Positions 1 to 9,072 of a DNA stretch of 51,665 bases are shown one piece after another. Below the pieces are notes generated by a model. That model was not told where the DNA came from. It searched no databases and saw only the letters and a program-made list of their open reading frames with translations. Position 1 is the first letter of the stretch. Every line of letters begins with the position of its first letter. Source of the DNA: Clostridia bacterium (GTDB lineage Bacteria; Bacillota; Clostridia; Oscillospirales; CAG-272); the NCBI GenBank assembly GCA_017472285.1, contig JAFUQQ010000056.1, positions 1 through 51,665 of the forward strand, read 5' to 3'. Made by a program: the position numbers and the translations under genes.

Positions 1-123
1 CGTTTCGCCCGAGATCCTTCGGCGCAGGCTCACGATGTCATTCTGGAGTGTACAGACGTTCAAAAATGGATGTACACGAAGAATCCCGTGCGTCTGCGCC
101 TCGAGGATGACGCGGGCGGATAG
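1..123 (+). CDS. C-terminal end of an unknown protein (partial)
   Basis: The first reading frame is open from base 1 to a TAG at 121-123, giving the last 40 residues of a protein whose start lies outside the window. The tail is charged and ends in DDAGG. I recognise no family. It converges on the LRR gene to its right, and I see no strong hairpin terminator in the 46 bases between them. Confidence 0.45.
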   Translation, partial: RFARDPSAQAHDVILECTDVQKWMYTKNPVRLRLEDDAGG

Positions 124-169
124 CTTATCTTAATGACATTGTGCGAAAGCATCTCCCTTTTCCATATCC

Positions 170-1333
170 TTAAAAATCCAATTCAAAACGTGAAAACGCA
201 TCGTTTTCACCGTCTTTTGTCAATTCATGTTTATATTGCAAAAAGATCGCCGTCAATTCCGAGTCCCCGCGTTCGATCAGATTTTCCACAAAATGTTCTG
301 TTTCTTCCAAAGAAAACATCTTTTCCGCAAGCATAAAATATAAAAGTGCATGATCTTCCACCGCCACAGGATACAATTTTTGCCGTTCCTTCCGAATCAA
401 TGCCGTATATGTTTCATTGATTTCTTCCGTGTATGCTTTCCGTTCACGGACAAAAGCGCGAAAGACCGCGGTCTGATATCCGTTCGGAATCTCCGCAAGT
501 GTCAGATGCGGTGCAAAAAGCATCGTTTGCGGATTTTTACCGAGAATTGCGTGAGGAAGCTTCAAATTTGGCGGGATACGCAACATTTTCAAGGCTTTGC
601 ATCGCTCAAATACATGATCTCCGATCACAAAATCCTTGTCGGGCAAAGTTACGTCCGTCAGCTGAAGACAACATTGGAACGCGCCGTCACCGATACGTTC
701 AATCGCATCAGGGATCTCCAGTTTCCGCAGACGTATGCAACCCGAAAATGCCCAATCATCAATATGTGTCAAATGCTCGGGGAATTGGATATTCGTCAGC
801 GCATCGCAATAAAAGAACGCACATTTACCGATCTCTGTCACGCCTTCGGGAAAAATGACTTTCGTCATACGTTCGCAACCGTAAAAACATCGATGGGATA
901 TATGCGTAATCGACGCGGGAATTCTGACTTCTTTCAAGGATTTACAGTTATAAAAAGCCCACGGTCCGATCTCTCTCAGGCATGAAGGCAGCTCGATCTG
1001 CTCCAACGTCTCACAACCATAAAAAACATATCCGTCGATCACTTCCAATGCTTCAGGCAAAATGACTTCTTTCAAAGCGATGCTTTCATCAAAAAGATGT
1101 TCTTCCAAACGCTTTAAACCCTTGGGAAGTCTGACTTTTTCCAGATAATTGCAATGCGAAAATGCTTGTTTCCGGATTCTTTTCACGCTATCAGGCACAT
1201 AGACCGATACCGTATATTTCAAACGGGAAAACGCGGCAATGCCGATCTCCGTCACCCCATCGGGAACGATGATCTCCCTTGCTCTTCCCAGATATTTTTT
1301 CAAAACACCGTTTTCTATCTGAAATTCATTCAT
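170..1333 (-). CDS. BspA-type leucine-rich repeat protein
   Basis: A 387-residue protein made largely of LRR_5 (BspA-like) repeats from about residue 15 to 260. Each has the pattern 'I..gAF..C..L..v.iP..v..I', for example FYGCETLEQIELPSCLREI. The last ~110 residues are helical and charged, without repeats. There is no signal peptide or membrane segment, so it is probably cytoplasmic, unlike typical surface BspA proteins. The ATG at 1333 follows an AGGCGGTGA ribosome binding site. It lies only 24 bases downstream of the TIR-LRR gene on the same strand and may end the AAA/TIR transcription unit. Such repeats usually bind proteins; the partner is unknown. Confidence 0.85.
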   Translation of the reverse strand: MNEFQIENGVLKKYLGRAREIIVPDGVTEIGIAAFSRLKYTVSVYVPDSVKRIRKQAFSHCNYLEKVRLPKGLKRLEEHLFDESIALKEVILPEALEVIDGYVFYGCETLEQIELPSCLREIGPWAFYNCKSLKEVRIPASITHISHRCFYGCERMTKVIFPEGVTEIGKCAFFYCDALTNIQFPEHLTHIDDWAFSGCIRLRKLEIPDAIERIGDGAFQCCLQLTDVTLPDKDFVIGDHVFERCKALKMLRIPPNLKLPHAILGKNPQTMLFAPHLTLAEIPNGYQTAVFRAFVRERKAYTEEINETYTALIRKERQKLYPVAVEDHALLYFMLAEKMFSLEETEHFVENLIERGDSELTAIFLQYKHELTKDGENDAFSRFELDF

Positions 1334-1357
1334 GATCGTTCACCGCCTTTGCAATGA

Positions 1358-4255
1358 TTACGAATCCTTGTAATATACCGTGCCATCTATGCATTGAATC
1401 ATTAAATCCTTGCCCAAAGAGCCTATATCAACAGCATTCCACTCTGCACAAGTGCCTTTAAACGTAATCGTTTGCAATTGATCGCACCAGAAGAACACAC
1501 GCTCCCCGATCGTCTTTATGCTTTTGGGAAGCTCAACAGTCTGCAAGCGATCGCAAAAATCGAATACCCTATCGCCTATACTTGTCACACCATCGGGAAT
1601 TTTGATGCTTTGCAAGTTGTCACTATGCTGGAATGCCCCATAGGCGATCATTGTCACACTGTCATCCGATGGGATTATACTATTTTGACATCCTGCGATC
1701 AATTCTTTCTTTTCCGTATGAATCAAGCAATTTCCATTGCTATGATAGACAGGATTTCCTTTTGCCACAACGATGCTTTGCAAGTCGTCACAACCACCGA
1801 ATACAGCGTATCCGATGTTCACCACGCTTTCGGGGATTTCGATACGCTGTAAATCCCCGCATCCCCAGAACGCACTTGCGCCGATATCAGTGACACCGTC
1901 AGGAATCTCGATAACCTCCAAGTAGTCAATTCCCCAGAACGCATTGTTGCCAATGCTCGTCACGCTGTTATCTGTGGGAATGACGCTATTTCGACAGCCT
2001 GCGATCAACTCTTTCTTTTCTGTATGAATCAGGCAATTGCCATGGCTATGGTAGACAGGGTTGTCTTTCGATACAACAATGCTCTGTAAGCTTGTGCAAG
2101 AGCTGAACGCACCATATCCGATACTTGTCACGTTTTTGGGAATTTCGATGCTCTGTAAACCGTAACAGAAGATGAATGCATCCGTACCGATGGTCGTCAC
2201 ACTTTCAGGAATCTCAATGCTCTGCAAGCTGCGGCACAAATAAAACGCAGAATCCTCAATAACCGTCACGCTATTCGGAATCGCAACGCTTTGCAGCTCG
2301 GAGCAATCGTAAAACGCGCGATATCCGACAGTCGTCACGCCATCGGGTATCACAGCGTCCGTGCGGGTTCCGTAATAATCAAACAAAATATTTCTGACAA
2401 TGACAAAACCGTTTTCATCTGCCAGCGCTTCACATTCGTAAAACGCGCTTTGTCCAATGCCGACACTTGCAGAAATCTCAATATTCTGCAAGGCGGAACA
2501 TTTTCGGAACGCGCCATAACCGATATTCGTCATGCTGTCGGGAATTTTTACGTTCTGCAAGGCAGCGCATTGACTGAATGCATCAGAGCCGATGCTCGTC
2601 ACACCCTCAGGAATATCAATGCTCTGCAAATTGGCGCAACCATAGAACGCACGGTATCTGATACTCGTCACGGCTTTGCCGTTATACGAAGACGGAAGCT
2701 TCACGTATGCAGGCATTTGATTGATATCTTTCGCTTTGATATCGTATGTACCGTTACCCAGCAAAGTAAACGTAAAATAATGATCTTCCGTTTGTTGAAT
2801 GTCATCGCAAACCGTACATTTTCCATTTTCGTAACGATGACCTTTTGCCGCGAGCGTTGACGGTTTTATCAAAACCGCTTCACAGACCGAGCAATGTCCT
2901 CCCTCCGTGAAACCATCCTCCGCGCAGGTCGCCGACTTCGCTTCCGTAGTCACTATGCTATGTCCCTTTGCGGAAATCGTTTCCTGTTTGGTCAGAATCG
3001 TCTGGCAGACCGAGCAATGTTCACCGTCTGTCAAGCCGTCTTCCGTGCAAGTCGCCGCTTTTCCGTAATCCGTAACGGCATCATGTCCCAAAAGGAAACA
3101 TCTCATCGGCAGTCCCCCGTGATCTTCCGATGGGAAAAGATTGTCGCGGAAAGCATAAATACCCGTCGCCGCCGCGATCAGAAAGAATGAGACCAAAGCA
3201 ATCGGAAGCCATTTTGACCGTGGTTTCTTAGGCGGTAAAGGGTTCTTTACGAGCGGATTCTCTTTTATCGGCTCCGGCGGCATCACTTTCGTCGGTGGAA
3301 TCACAACGGGAGCTTCACAAATATCTTCGATCAATCTCGCCCTTGTTTCAGGCGTATAAATAAATTTATTCAATTCCGCCAACGCGCTCGGTAAAATTTC
3401 ATATGGATCGTCATCCAGACTATAAATATAAAGCGATTCCTCGCGATGCAGATATAAAAAGCGCCGCCATTCACTCATGACCCATGCACTTTTGAAATAT
3501 TCCTCTTTACTGCCGATCAAAAGCATTTTTTTGCTTCGCAAAAGATTTGTCCAGATCTGATCGTCTGAAAGAATTTCTTTGCCTTGTAAGGTCACAAAAC
3601 TGAAAAAGACATTCATTCCTCGGGCTGTCAATTCCCGATAAAGTTTGTTTGCTTCCTCAAAATCTTCTGTTTTTCCTTTCAGATCCGGGTGAGCTTCTGT
3701 TGCCTTGCTGATCTTAACACAAATAAAAATATCACGATCCGCACATCTTTTGCTGTCTTTGAAGTTCAAGAGAGCTTTATCGATTTCTGCCGCTTTTTTC
3801 TCGCAAAATTCCCATGCTTCCGGTTCATTTTTCAATAATTCTTTCAGCTTCGTATATTCTTTTTCTGTACGGAACGTCTTATGCTTCCATTTATCATAAT
3901 GCTGAAAACAATAGATCGGTTTGACGGCAAATGTCCTTGAACCATCTTCATGTACCTTCTTTTCATAAAAACCGCGAATTTCAACAACACCGAAACGAGC
4001 AAGCAAAATCCCCCATCTTGCAGAAACCGAATCCGGATAATCACGCAGAATTTCCTGAAATTCCTGTTCCGCTTTTAAAAATTCATAAGCTCGGATGTTG
4101 GCGTATCCTTGCAAACACCGTACCTTTTCATTATCATTTGAATAATAATGATACGTATTGCAATGATCGCAAATATATCCGCGTTTCAGTATACGGAAAT
4201 GCGCCGCATGATGATTTCCGCATACGCAACATTGCATGACATTCATATCATCCAT
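1358..4255 (-). CDS. Zinc ribbon-TIR-membrane-LRR fusion protein
   Basis: About 965 residues from the ATG at 4255, which has AAGGAG 7 bases upstream; an in-frame ATG at 4276 is less well placed. Domains in order: a zinc ribbon (Cys pairs near residues 9-12 and 29-32); a short TPR-like helical stretch (45-90); a TIR/SEFIR-like domain (about 173-285) starting RDIFICVKIS and containing GMNVFFSFVTLQGKE and SAWVMSEW; a proline-rich linker; one membrane segment (about 349-370, LPIALVSFFLIAAATGIYAF); two Cys-rich 'GHCSVC' repeats; then BspA-type LRRs to the C-terminus (about 500-950). Zinc-ribbon/TPR/TIR proteins of this kind are common in gut Firmicutes. TIR domains act as NADases or scaffolds; I cannot assign the catalytic Glu with confidence. 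The single membrane segment would place TIR inside and LRRs outside, a receptor-like layout (inference). Confidence 0.85.
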   Translation of the reverse strand: MDDMNVMQCCVCGNHHAAHFRILKRGYICDHCNTYHYYSNDNEKVRCLQGYANIRAYEFLKAEQEFQEILRDYPDSVSARWGILLARFGVVEIRGFYEKKVHEDGSRTFAVKPIYCFQHYDKWKHKTFRTEKEYTKLKELLKNEPEAWEFCEKKAAEIDKALLNFKDSKRCADRDIFICVKISKATEAHPDLKGKTEDFEEANKLYRELTARGMNVFFSFVTLQGKEILSDDQIWTNLLRSKKMLLIGSKEEYFKSAWVMSEWRRFLYLHREESLYIYSLDDDPYEILPSALAELNKFIYTPETRARLIEDICEAPVVIPPTKVMPPEPIKENPLVKNPLPPKKPRSKWLPIALVSFFLIAAATGIYAFRDNLFPSEDHGGLPMRCFLLGHDAVTDYGKAATCTEDGLTDGEHCSVCQTILTKQETISAKGHSIVTTEAKSATCAEDGFTEGGHCSVCEAVLIKPSTLAAKGHRYENGKCTVCDDIQQTEDHYFTFTLLGNGTYDIKAKDINQMPAYVKLPSSYNGKAVTSIRYRAFYGCANLQSIDIPEGVTSIGSDAFSQCAALQNVKIPDSMTNIGYGAFRKCSALQNIEISASVGIGQSAFYECEALADENGFVIVRNILFDYYGTRTDAVIPDGVTTVGYRAFYDCSELQSVAIPNSVTVIEDSAFYLCRSLQSIEIPESVTTIGTDAFIFCYGLQSIEIPKNVTSIGYGAFSSCTSLQSIVVSKDNPVYHSHGNCLIHTEKKELIAGCRNSVIPTDNSVTSIGNNAFWGIDYLEVIEIPDGVTDIGASAFWGCGDLQRIEIPESVVNIGYAVFGGCDDLQSIVVAKGNPVYHSNGNCLIHTEKKELIAGCQNSIIPSDDSVTMIAYGAFQHSDNLQSIKIPDGVTSIGDRVFDFCDRLQTVELPKSIKTIGERVFFWCDQLQTITFKGTCAEWNAVDIGSLGKDLMIQCIDGTVYYKDS

Positions 4256-4295
4256 TCCGATTTCTCCTTCTATCATTGAGCAATATATTTCTCTT

Positions 4296-4688
4296 TTACG
4301 TACAGGTCATCTGGTCGATCAGATCCTGCAAATCATTCACGTAAGGTTCAGCTTCTCTCATAGAAGCGACCGGCAAAAAAATATCCGCAGTCCCCTCAAG
4401 CAATTTCAATGTTGAATGGAGCTGTTTCATCAGGTCGTTTCTTTTTTGCTGATTTCTCGGCGGCATGATATGATTCAAAATATTCACCTGTCCCCGCAAA
4501 ACAGAAATATAAACCTTTGCCTTCTCCGCGGAGGATTGATAAGCATTGGCGGCTTTACTATCTTTTGTCACCCTTGATTCCGTGAGCCAATTACGCTGAT
4601 ATAATTCTAAGGTACTGATATATTGATTGATCCGAGCAATAAAATCCTGAATATTCCATTCGTCTTTTTTTCTTTTTCCAAAAAGCAT
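4296..4688 (-). CDS. Small helical protein of the AAA/TIR operon
   Basis: 130 residues from the ATG at 4688 (MLFGKRKKDEW), which has GGAGGAG 3-4 bases upstream; a TTG at 4700 is an alternative. It is predicted all-helical, with a basic N-terminus, several long amphipathic helices and no membrane segment. It sits between the AAA ATPase (61-base gap) and the TIR-LRR gene (40-base gap), so it is probably co-transcribed with both. I recognise no family. Its size and helix-only content resemble the other small partners upstream, and a role as adaptor or substrate of the ATPase is inference. Confidence 0.7.
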   Translation of the reverse strand: MLFGKRKKDEWNIQDFIARINQYISTLELYQRNWLTESRVTKDSKAANAYQSSAEKAKVYISVLRGQVNILNHIMPPRNQQKRNDLMKQLHSTLKLLEGTADIFLPVASMREAEPYVNDLQDLIDQMTCT

Positions 4689-4749
4689 AAACTCCTCCAA
4701 AAATTCAATTGAGGAGATACGGATGATTACCGCATCTCCTCAAAATCAA

Positions 4750-6291
4750 TCAGAATGTGCTGTCATAAAATTCATCATTCAAGAAAGACAGGTCATATTG
4801 TCGCGCAAAATGTTTATTCACAAATCCATTCCGGAAAAGCACCTCAAACCAATCTCTTTCATGATCTTCAACGGATTGACCATCCAATAAACGCTTCAAA
4901 ATCGATTCGCATTTATCTTTTCTGAACGCTTCATTGTATCCCGTTCCGCACTTCAAGGCTTCCAGACGGAGCAGCATCTCAGCGGAAACGAGATCGGCAT
5001 ATTCCCGTCTGTTTCTTCTTGTATAGATCAGCTTCATCCAATCCTCTTCAAATGCTTCAAGAATGATGCCTTTTCTGATCTTATCGTTCAACAACCTGCA
5101 TTTCATCGCTTTATAGGCGCGGCTGTCGTAATCCATATTCGTCGTATAGGCATCGAAGCGCATCTGATCTTCTTCGTCGGTAGGATTGATATAGCGATCA
5201 AAGACATACTCGAAGTCGGCGCGAGTGATGCAATCATCGACATGGCATTTTTTGAGTTCGGATTTAATCTCTCGTTTGAGAGGACGGTCGCTCGCCTGTC
5301 GGACGATTGCTTTGATATCCGCCCCGGAGTAGCCTTCCGTGCGTTCAACGAGCCATTCAATCGTCGCGTCTTTCGCGCACGGCACGTCAATGACAGTGCC
5401 ATCTGATAATTCTTTCTTGAGAGAAAGTTCGATCAGTTTTTTTCTCGCTTTCGGGTCAGGAAGCGGAACGTATATCTGCGTATCGAAACGTCCGCCGCGT
5501 TTTACCGCGCTGTCGAGAGCCCATGGACGGTTCGTTGCCGCAATGACGATACGGATCTGATCGGGACGCGCCGCTGAAGTAAAGCCATCCATATTGGTAA
5601 GCAACGTGGTGAGTTGCTCTTTGGTATAACGGGAATCATCGCTCTCTCTACTTGATGCAATCGCATCGATCTCATCGAAAAAGATGATGCATTTATCGTA
5701 TGCTTTTGCCTGTTCAAAAACCTCCGCAATGATCTTAGCACCCTCACCGACAAGACTTGCCATAACGTCCTTGATCTGAACGATGGCGATCTTACATTTC
5801 AGATGACCGGCAAGGCATCTGACGGCGTAAGTTTTGCCTGTTCCGGGCGGGCCGTACAGCAAGACCTGCAAACCGCGTTCTTCACCGCGGTATTTTTTGT
5901 AAATATGCGCGGTCTGTTCGCTCATCGGCGCAATCACGTTGACAAAAAAAGCATCCCTTACGTCCTGAAGCCCCGCAATTGCCTCAATATTCAAATTGGG
6001 GATCGGTGCATCAAACCAATCCTTCGATTTGATCTGATCGTTCGTTTCTCCTGCCCCGTTGGCAGTGATCGGTTTGGATTTGATCGTGGGCTTTGAAAGA
6101 AACGCATTCAATTCGTTGATCGCATTCTGATAATATTCTTTCATTGAGCTTGAGGAAGTGTTGTTACGTTCTTTCATCGCATCCTCAAGAGCCATTCTTG
6201 CGAATTTTTTGGCACTTTCCAGATTACCCGCATCGTAAGCGTTCTGGTATGCTTTATAGCATGATGAAAAATTTGAATAATCCATTCCCAT
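4750..6291 (-). CDS. AAA+ ATPase with MIT-like N-domain (Vps4/katanin-like)
   Basis: 513 residues, ATG start behind GGAGGAGGT. Residues 1-66 form a predicted three-helix bundle with the spacing of a microtubule-interacting-and-transport (MIT) domain: YKAYQNAYDAGNLESAKKFA, then a helix, then YYQNAINELNAFL. A linker precedes one AAA+ core: Walker A GPPGTGKT (147-154), Walker B CIIFFDEIDA (201-210, D206/E207), sensor 1 ATNRPWALDSA (252-262), an Arg-finger region RGGRFD (265-270) and a C-terminal small domain with the GYSGADIKAIV helix typical of the classic AAA clade. The last ~170 residues are an extra helical region. Known relatives (Vps4, katanin, spastin) disassemble helical polymers. The neighbours are small helical proteins, which makes an ESCRT-like partnership plausible but unproven. 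FtsH and p97 types are less likely: there is no protease domain, membrane segment or second AAA ring. Confidence 0.85.
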   Translation of the reverse strand: MGMDYSNFSSCYKAYQNAYDAGNLESAKKFARMALEDAMKERNNTSSSSMKEYYQNAINELNAFLSKPTIKSKPITANGAGETNDQIKSKDWFDAPIPNLNIEAIAGLQDVRDAFFVNVIAPMSEQTAHIYKKYRGEERGLQVLLYGPPGTGKTYAVRCLAGHLKCKIAIVQIKDVMASLVGEGAKIIAEVFEQAKAYDKCIIFFDEIDAIASSRESDDSRYTKEQLTTLLTNMDGFTSAARPDQIRIVIAATNRPWALDSAVKRGGRFDTQIYVPLPDPKARKKLIELSLKKELSDGTVIDVPCAKDATIEWLVERTEGYSGADIKAIVRQASDRPLKREIKSELKKCHVDDCITRADFEYVFDRYINPTDEEDQMRFDAYTTNMDYDSRAYKAMKCRLLNDKIRKGIILEAFEEDWMKLIYTRRNRREYADLVSAEMLLRLEALKCGTGYNEAFRKDKCESILKRLLDGQSVEDHERDWFEVLFRNGFVNKHFARQYDLSFLNDEFYDSTF

Positions 6292-6337
6292 TTAGTTCTT
6301 ACCTCCTCCGATCGATTTCATAGGTGATCGCCGTTCA

Positions 6338-7009
6338 TTAATTATCGTCCATAAAGCCTTGGAACGTATCCATTGTCTTTTCTTCGGTCTTTTTGTCGAG
6401 TTTTTCTTCGGTATACGGTACAGTATCTGCAACAGGAGTATCCATCATGGCTCTGCGATTCAGATTTTCAAGTTTCTTCTGGAAACGGTTCTGAATGTCC
6501 TGCTGTGTGGACTGCAGCGTTTCACCTCTGTATTTGTTATAAGTTTCCGACCATGTATAAGTGGGTTTCAACTGGTTGTGCAGGGTCGCGAGCTGACCTT
6601 TGCCTGTGTCCATGCATTCCATGAACTTCGTCATGACTTTACAGATCTTCTTGATATTCAACTGGCTACCGAGGAAGAGATCTGCCTTTTTGATCTTAGG
6701 GATTTCGCCCAAAGCATCGAAAGCTTTCGCTGTCGCCATATATCTTTTGAGAACGAGAACGAAAAAGTCAAGATCATCGATAACGCATTCCGCTTCGACC
6801 GCTTGGGTAAGACATTCGTCTCTGAATTGTGTACGGCCTTTCAGTGCTGCTTCATATGCGATATCTTCACATTCCGCAACGTATTCTCTCAATGCGCCTT
6901 TGGCATTACCGATATTTTCAACGATATCTTCAAAACCGCTCTTTGTGGGAACTTTTTTGGAGTCCTTATAACCTTTTTCGAACATACCGACATTGTATTT
7001 GTTGCTCAT
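6338..7009 (-). CDS. Helical protein, candidate polymer-forming partner of the AAA ATPase
   Basis: 223 residues, ATG behind AAGGAGA. It is predicted almost wholly helical, with a helical hairpin (about 25-150), a further helix and an acidic disordered tail ending MDTFQGFMDDN. A flexible acidic tail after a helical core is the layout of ESCRT-III proteins, whose tails are bound by MIT domains, but I see no MIM1 or MIM2 motif that I could assign firmly. It lies 46 bases upstream of the MIT-like AAA gene on the same strand. Unrelated helical families could look the same at this resolution. Confidence 0.75.
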   Translation of the reverse strand: MSNKYNVGMFEKGYKDSKKVPTKSGFEDIVENIGNAKGALREYVAECEDIAYEAALKGRTQFRDECLTQAVEAECVIDDLDFFVLVLKRYMATAKAFDALGEIPKIKKADLFLGSQLNIKKICKVMTKFMECMDTGKGQLATLHNQLKPTYTWSETYNKYRGETLQSTQQDIQNRFQKKLENLNRRAMMDTPVADTVPYTEEKLDKKTEEKTMDTFQGFMDDN

Positions 7010-7072
7010 AGATAGTCTCCTTCGTTAGTATTTTTATGAAATAATAGGAAAACCGAATACAGATGCCAATCA

Positions 7073-7756
7073 TCAAACATGATTGTTGATGCTTTGCCGT
7101 CTTTCTTCCGCCGCTTTGTTTTCTTTTCTTTCCTTGTTGACGCGCTCCATGACCTCTTCGTATTTCCGACGGGATTCTTCCGTCTGTTTGGAAAGCACAT
7201 CGTTTGTCGTTTTATTGATATTATTTCTGAACATCTGGAAAGACTCGTTGGAAACGCCGATCTTATCGATTCTGGTAGCGATCGCATCCGAAATATTCAG
7301 AATATCGGACAAAACTGCCGCGTAATCTGCGTTGCGCCGTCCGAGGATCTTATCGAGATGTTTGGTGTTCAAGGAAAGAATGGCATCGTACCAACGGAAC
7401 GTCAGACAATATTTAAGAGAATAGTTCAGTCGGACCAATGCAATTCTGATTGCCAACAAAAACCCATCCCTGATATACTGGGTGTCTTCGAGTATCTGTT
7501 CCGTTGCCGTCAGCTCTGCGGTCAGAACGATCATATCCGGATCATCCGGCGACAAATTAGCGATCTGTTCCATCAGGTCCTTTGCCTTGACTCTCAGTTC
7601 CACCAACATGGTATTCATGTCTTCCATCTGCGCATTGACATAATCCTTGTATTTCGCTTCGATCATGTCGCTTTTTGCTTGTGCCTTGTTATGAAGTTTT
7701 GCATCGCGTTTGTCTGTGAAAGTTAATTTTGGTTGCTTGGGTTGCTGTGTATACAA
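7073..7756 (-). CDS. Helical coiled-coil protein, candidate ESCRT-III-like subunit
   Basis: 227 residues from a TTG at 7756 with GGAGGA about 9 bases upstream. A basic N-terminus (MYTQQPKQPKLTFTDKRDAK) leads into long charged helices with heptad character (about 25-110), a middle segment, and a highly charged C-terminal helix (RRKYEEVMERVNKERKENK). The order basic head, helical hairpin, charged tail is that of Snf7/PspA-type membrane-remodelling proteins, though no diagnostic motif is visible. It lies 63 bases upstream of the 223-aa gene. Function unknown; partnership with the ATPase is inferred from the operon. Confidence 0.75.
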   Translation of the reverse strand: MYTQQPKQPKLTFTDKRDAKLHNKAQAKSDMIEAKYKDYVNAQMEDMNTMLVELRVKAKDLMEQIANLSPDDPDMIVLTAELTATEQILEDTQYIRDGFLLAIRIALVRLNYSLKYCLTFRWYDAILSLNTKHLDKILGRRNADYAAVLSDILNISDAIATRIDKIGVSNESFQMFRNNINKTTNDVLSKQTEESRRKYEEVMERVNKERKENKAAEERRQSINNHV

Positions 7757-7833
7757 AATCGTATCCTCCTTGTATATAAATCTTTTTATATTATAGGAAA
7801 TTGCTCAAAATCGACCTCGCCGTTTTGCTGTAT

Positions 7834-8430
7834 TTAAATGCTGAAATAAAAAGTGGGATACCATTCCGACGTTTCATCTGCTTCGTCTGAGCCGGAAGAA
7901 GTGAGCTGTTCATAAAAAAGAATCAACCACGTTTTTGCCCAGTAAATCATTTTATAAATATTCTTTATATTTATTTTAATCAGGCAGCAAATATCTTGGG
8001 GGCAGTCATCATCTTTCTGCGTCAGGAATTCTCCGTGAACATCCAGATGGATATTCAATATCTTGAAATAATCCTTCCAAACAGCCTCAACATCTCTGTT
8101 CTTTTCAATTTTTTTCATATCAACCAAGAGAACGGCGATTTTACCGACCGGAATAAAAAGTATCTGGCAATACATCTTTTGGCTCAACGCATTTACGGCT
8201 GTTTCATACAAACTGTCGAGCAACGTGGCACATCCTTCCCAACAGGAATCGATCCCGAATTCTGTCTGAAGAAGATTCTGATCGGGATTTTCTTCAAGCT
8301 TTTTATCGAGCAAAGCTTTGGAAGCATCCGACTGTTTCTTTGCGTAGAGTTTGCATTTATACAATTCGCGGACCGTATTTTCCGCCTTATTTCTGATATG
8401 GTCTGCCAATAAAGCCTTCATGAGCTCCAC
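7834..8430 (-). CDS. Helical protein of the AAA operon
   Basis: 198 residues from a GTG at 8430, or 195 from the ATG at 8421; both have purine-rich sequence close upstream and I cannot decide. It is predicted helical, with a central hydrophobic stretch (MYCQILFIPVGKIAVLLVDM, about 105-125) that may be a buried helix or a weak membrane segment, and a second hydrophobic helix near 170 (IYWAKTWLILFYEQL). Several cysteines (CWEGC, CPQDICC) stand out. It starts 10 bases after the stop of the 157-aa gene, so the two are tightly coupled. No family recognised. Confidence 0.7.
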   Translation of the reverse strand: MELMKALLADHIRNKAENTVRELYKCKLYAKKQSDASKALLDKKLEENPDQNLLQTEFGIDSCWEGCATLLDSLYETAVNALSQKMYCQILFIPVGKIAVLLVDMKKIEKNRDVEAVWKDYFKILNIHLDVHGEFLTQKDDDCPQDICCLIKINIKNIYKMIYWAKTWLILFYEQLTSSGSDEADETSEWYPTFYFSI

Positions 8431-8440
8431 CCGCCTCCGA

Positions 8441-8914
8441 TCATTTTTTCGGATTGACCGATTTACGCGCCTCGTTGATCAGAACGCATTTTTTGCGCAT
8501 GATTACACGCAGTTTATTCAGATTCGCGCCATTCTGAGAAACTTCGTTTACGAAACGGTCCGAAACGATGAAATTGACCCAATCGTACCGTCCGATCTTT
8601 TCCAGATATCTGATACCCGTGCACAAACGGGACAAATACACACACAAAGGATACAACAGCTCCTGGATGACTCTGTTATCATCCTCGATACGTTGCGTCA
8701 AATAAGAAAGGCTGATTTCTTCCGAATAATTCATGTTTTCTGCATCCGTTGCCGAACGGAGCTTTTCCGCGTGCTGTTTTGTCAAAGAAAGTTCGTTTTC
8801 TCTGTTACGAAGTTCACCCGAATAACGCATATAAAGGGTTTCAACGTATTCAACTCTTGTTATCGCGGTCTGTTCGTTTCTTTTTTTCATTTCTTCCTGC
8901 CATTTTCTGAACAT
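8441..8914 (-). CDS. First gene of the AAA operon, helical protein
   Basis: 157 residues, ATG with AAAGGA about 11 bases upstream. The N-terminal half is a charged coiled coil (MFRKWQEEMKKRNEQTAITR through TQRIEDDNR), followed by a hydrophobic helix and a basic C-terminus. It is the promoter-proximal gene of the run that continues through the AAA ATPase to the TIR-LRR gene: a consensus promoter lies about 85 bases upstream at 8998-9026. I do not recognise the family. Like its neighbours it is small, helical and soluble-looking, so it may be a structural subunit or adaptor. Confidence 0.7.
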   Translation of the reverse strand: MFRKWQEEMKKRNEQTAITRVEYVETLYMRYSGELRNRENELSLTKQHAEKLRSATDAENMNYSEEISLSYLTQRIEDDNRVIQELLYPLCVYLSRLCTGIRYLEKIGRYDWVNFIVSDRFVNEVSQNGANLNKLRVIMRKKCVLINEARKSVNPKK

Positions 8915-8997
8915 ATAAATTACACTTTCCTTTCTGTCTTTATTTTTTCTTCATTCCACAATGTTTTGTTACAACAATCATTTTTTATCTTGTTTTC

Positions 8998-9026
8998 ATT
9001 ATATCTGATTTTTCATCGTTTGTCAA
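8998..9026 (-). promoter_or_regulatory. Sigma-A promoter of the AAA operon
   Basis: Read on the - strand: TTGACA (9026-9021), a 17-base spacer, TATAAT (9003-8998), a full consensus match. Transcription would start near 8990 and give a leader of about 75 bases. It separates the AAA operon from the 9666 gene upstream. Confidence 0.8.
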
Positions 9027-9072
9027 TATCTTTTCGGCATTTTACGCATGATCCATCGCTTTTTACGACCGA

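Noticed and set aside
2291..2860. 189-aa + strand frame inside the TIR-LRR gene
   Set aside because: Shadow of the repeat-rich - strand gene; its own periodicity follows the LRR period.
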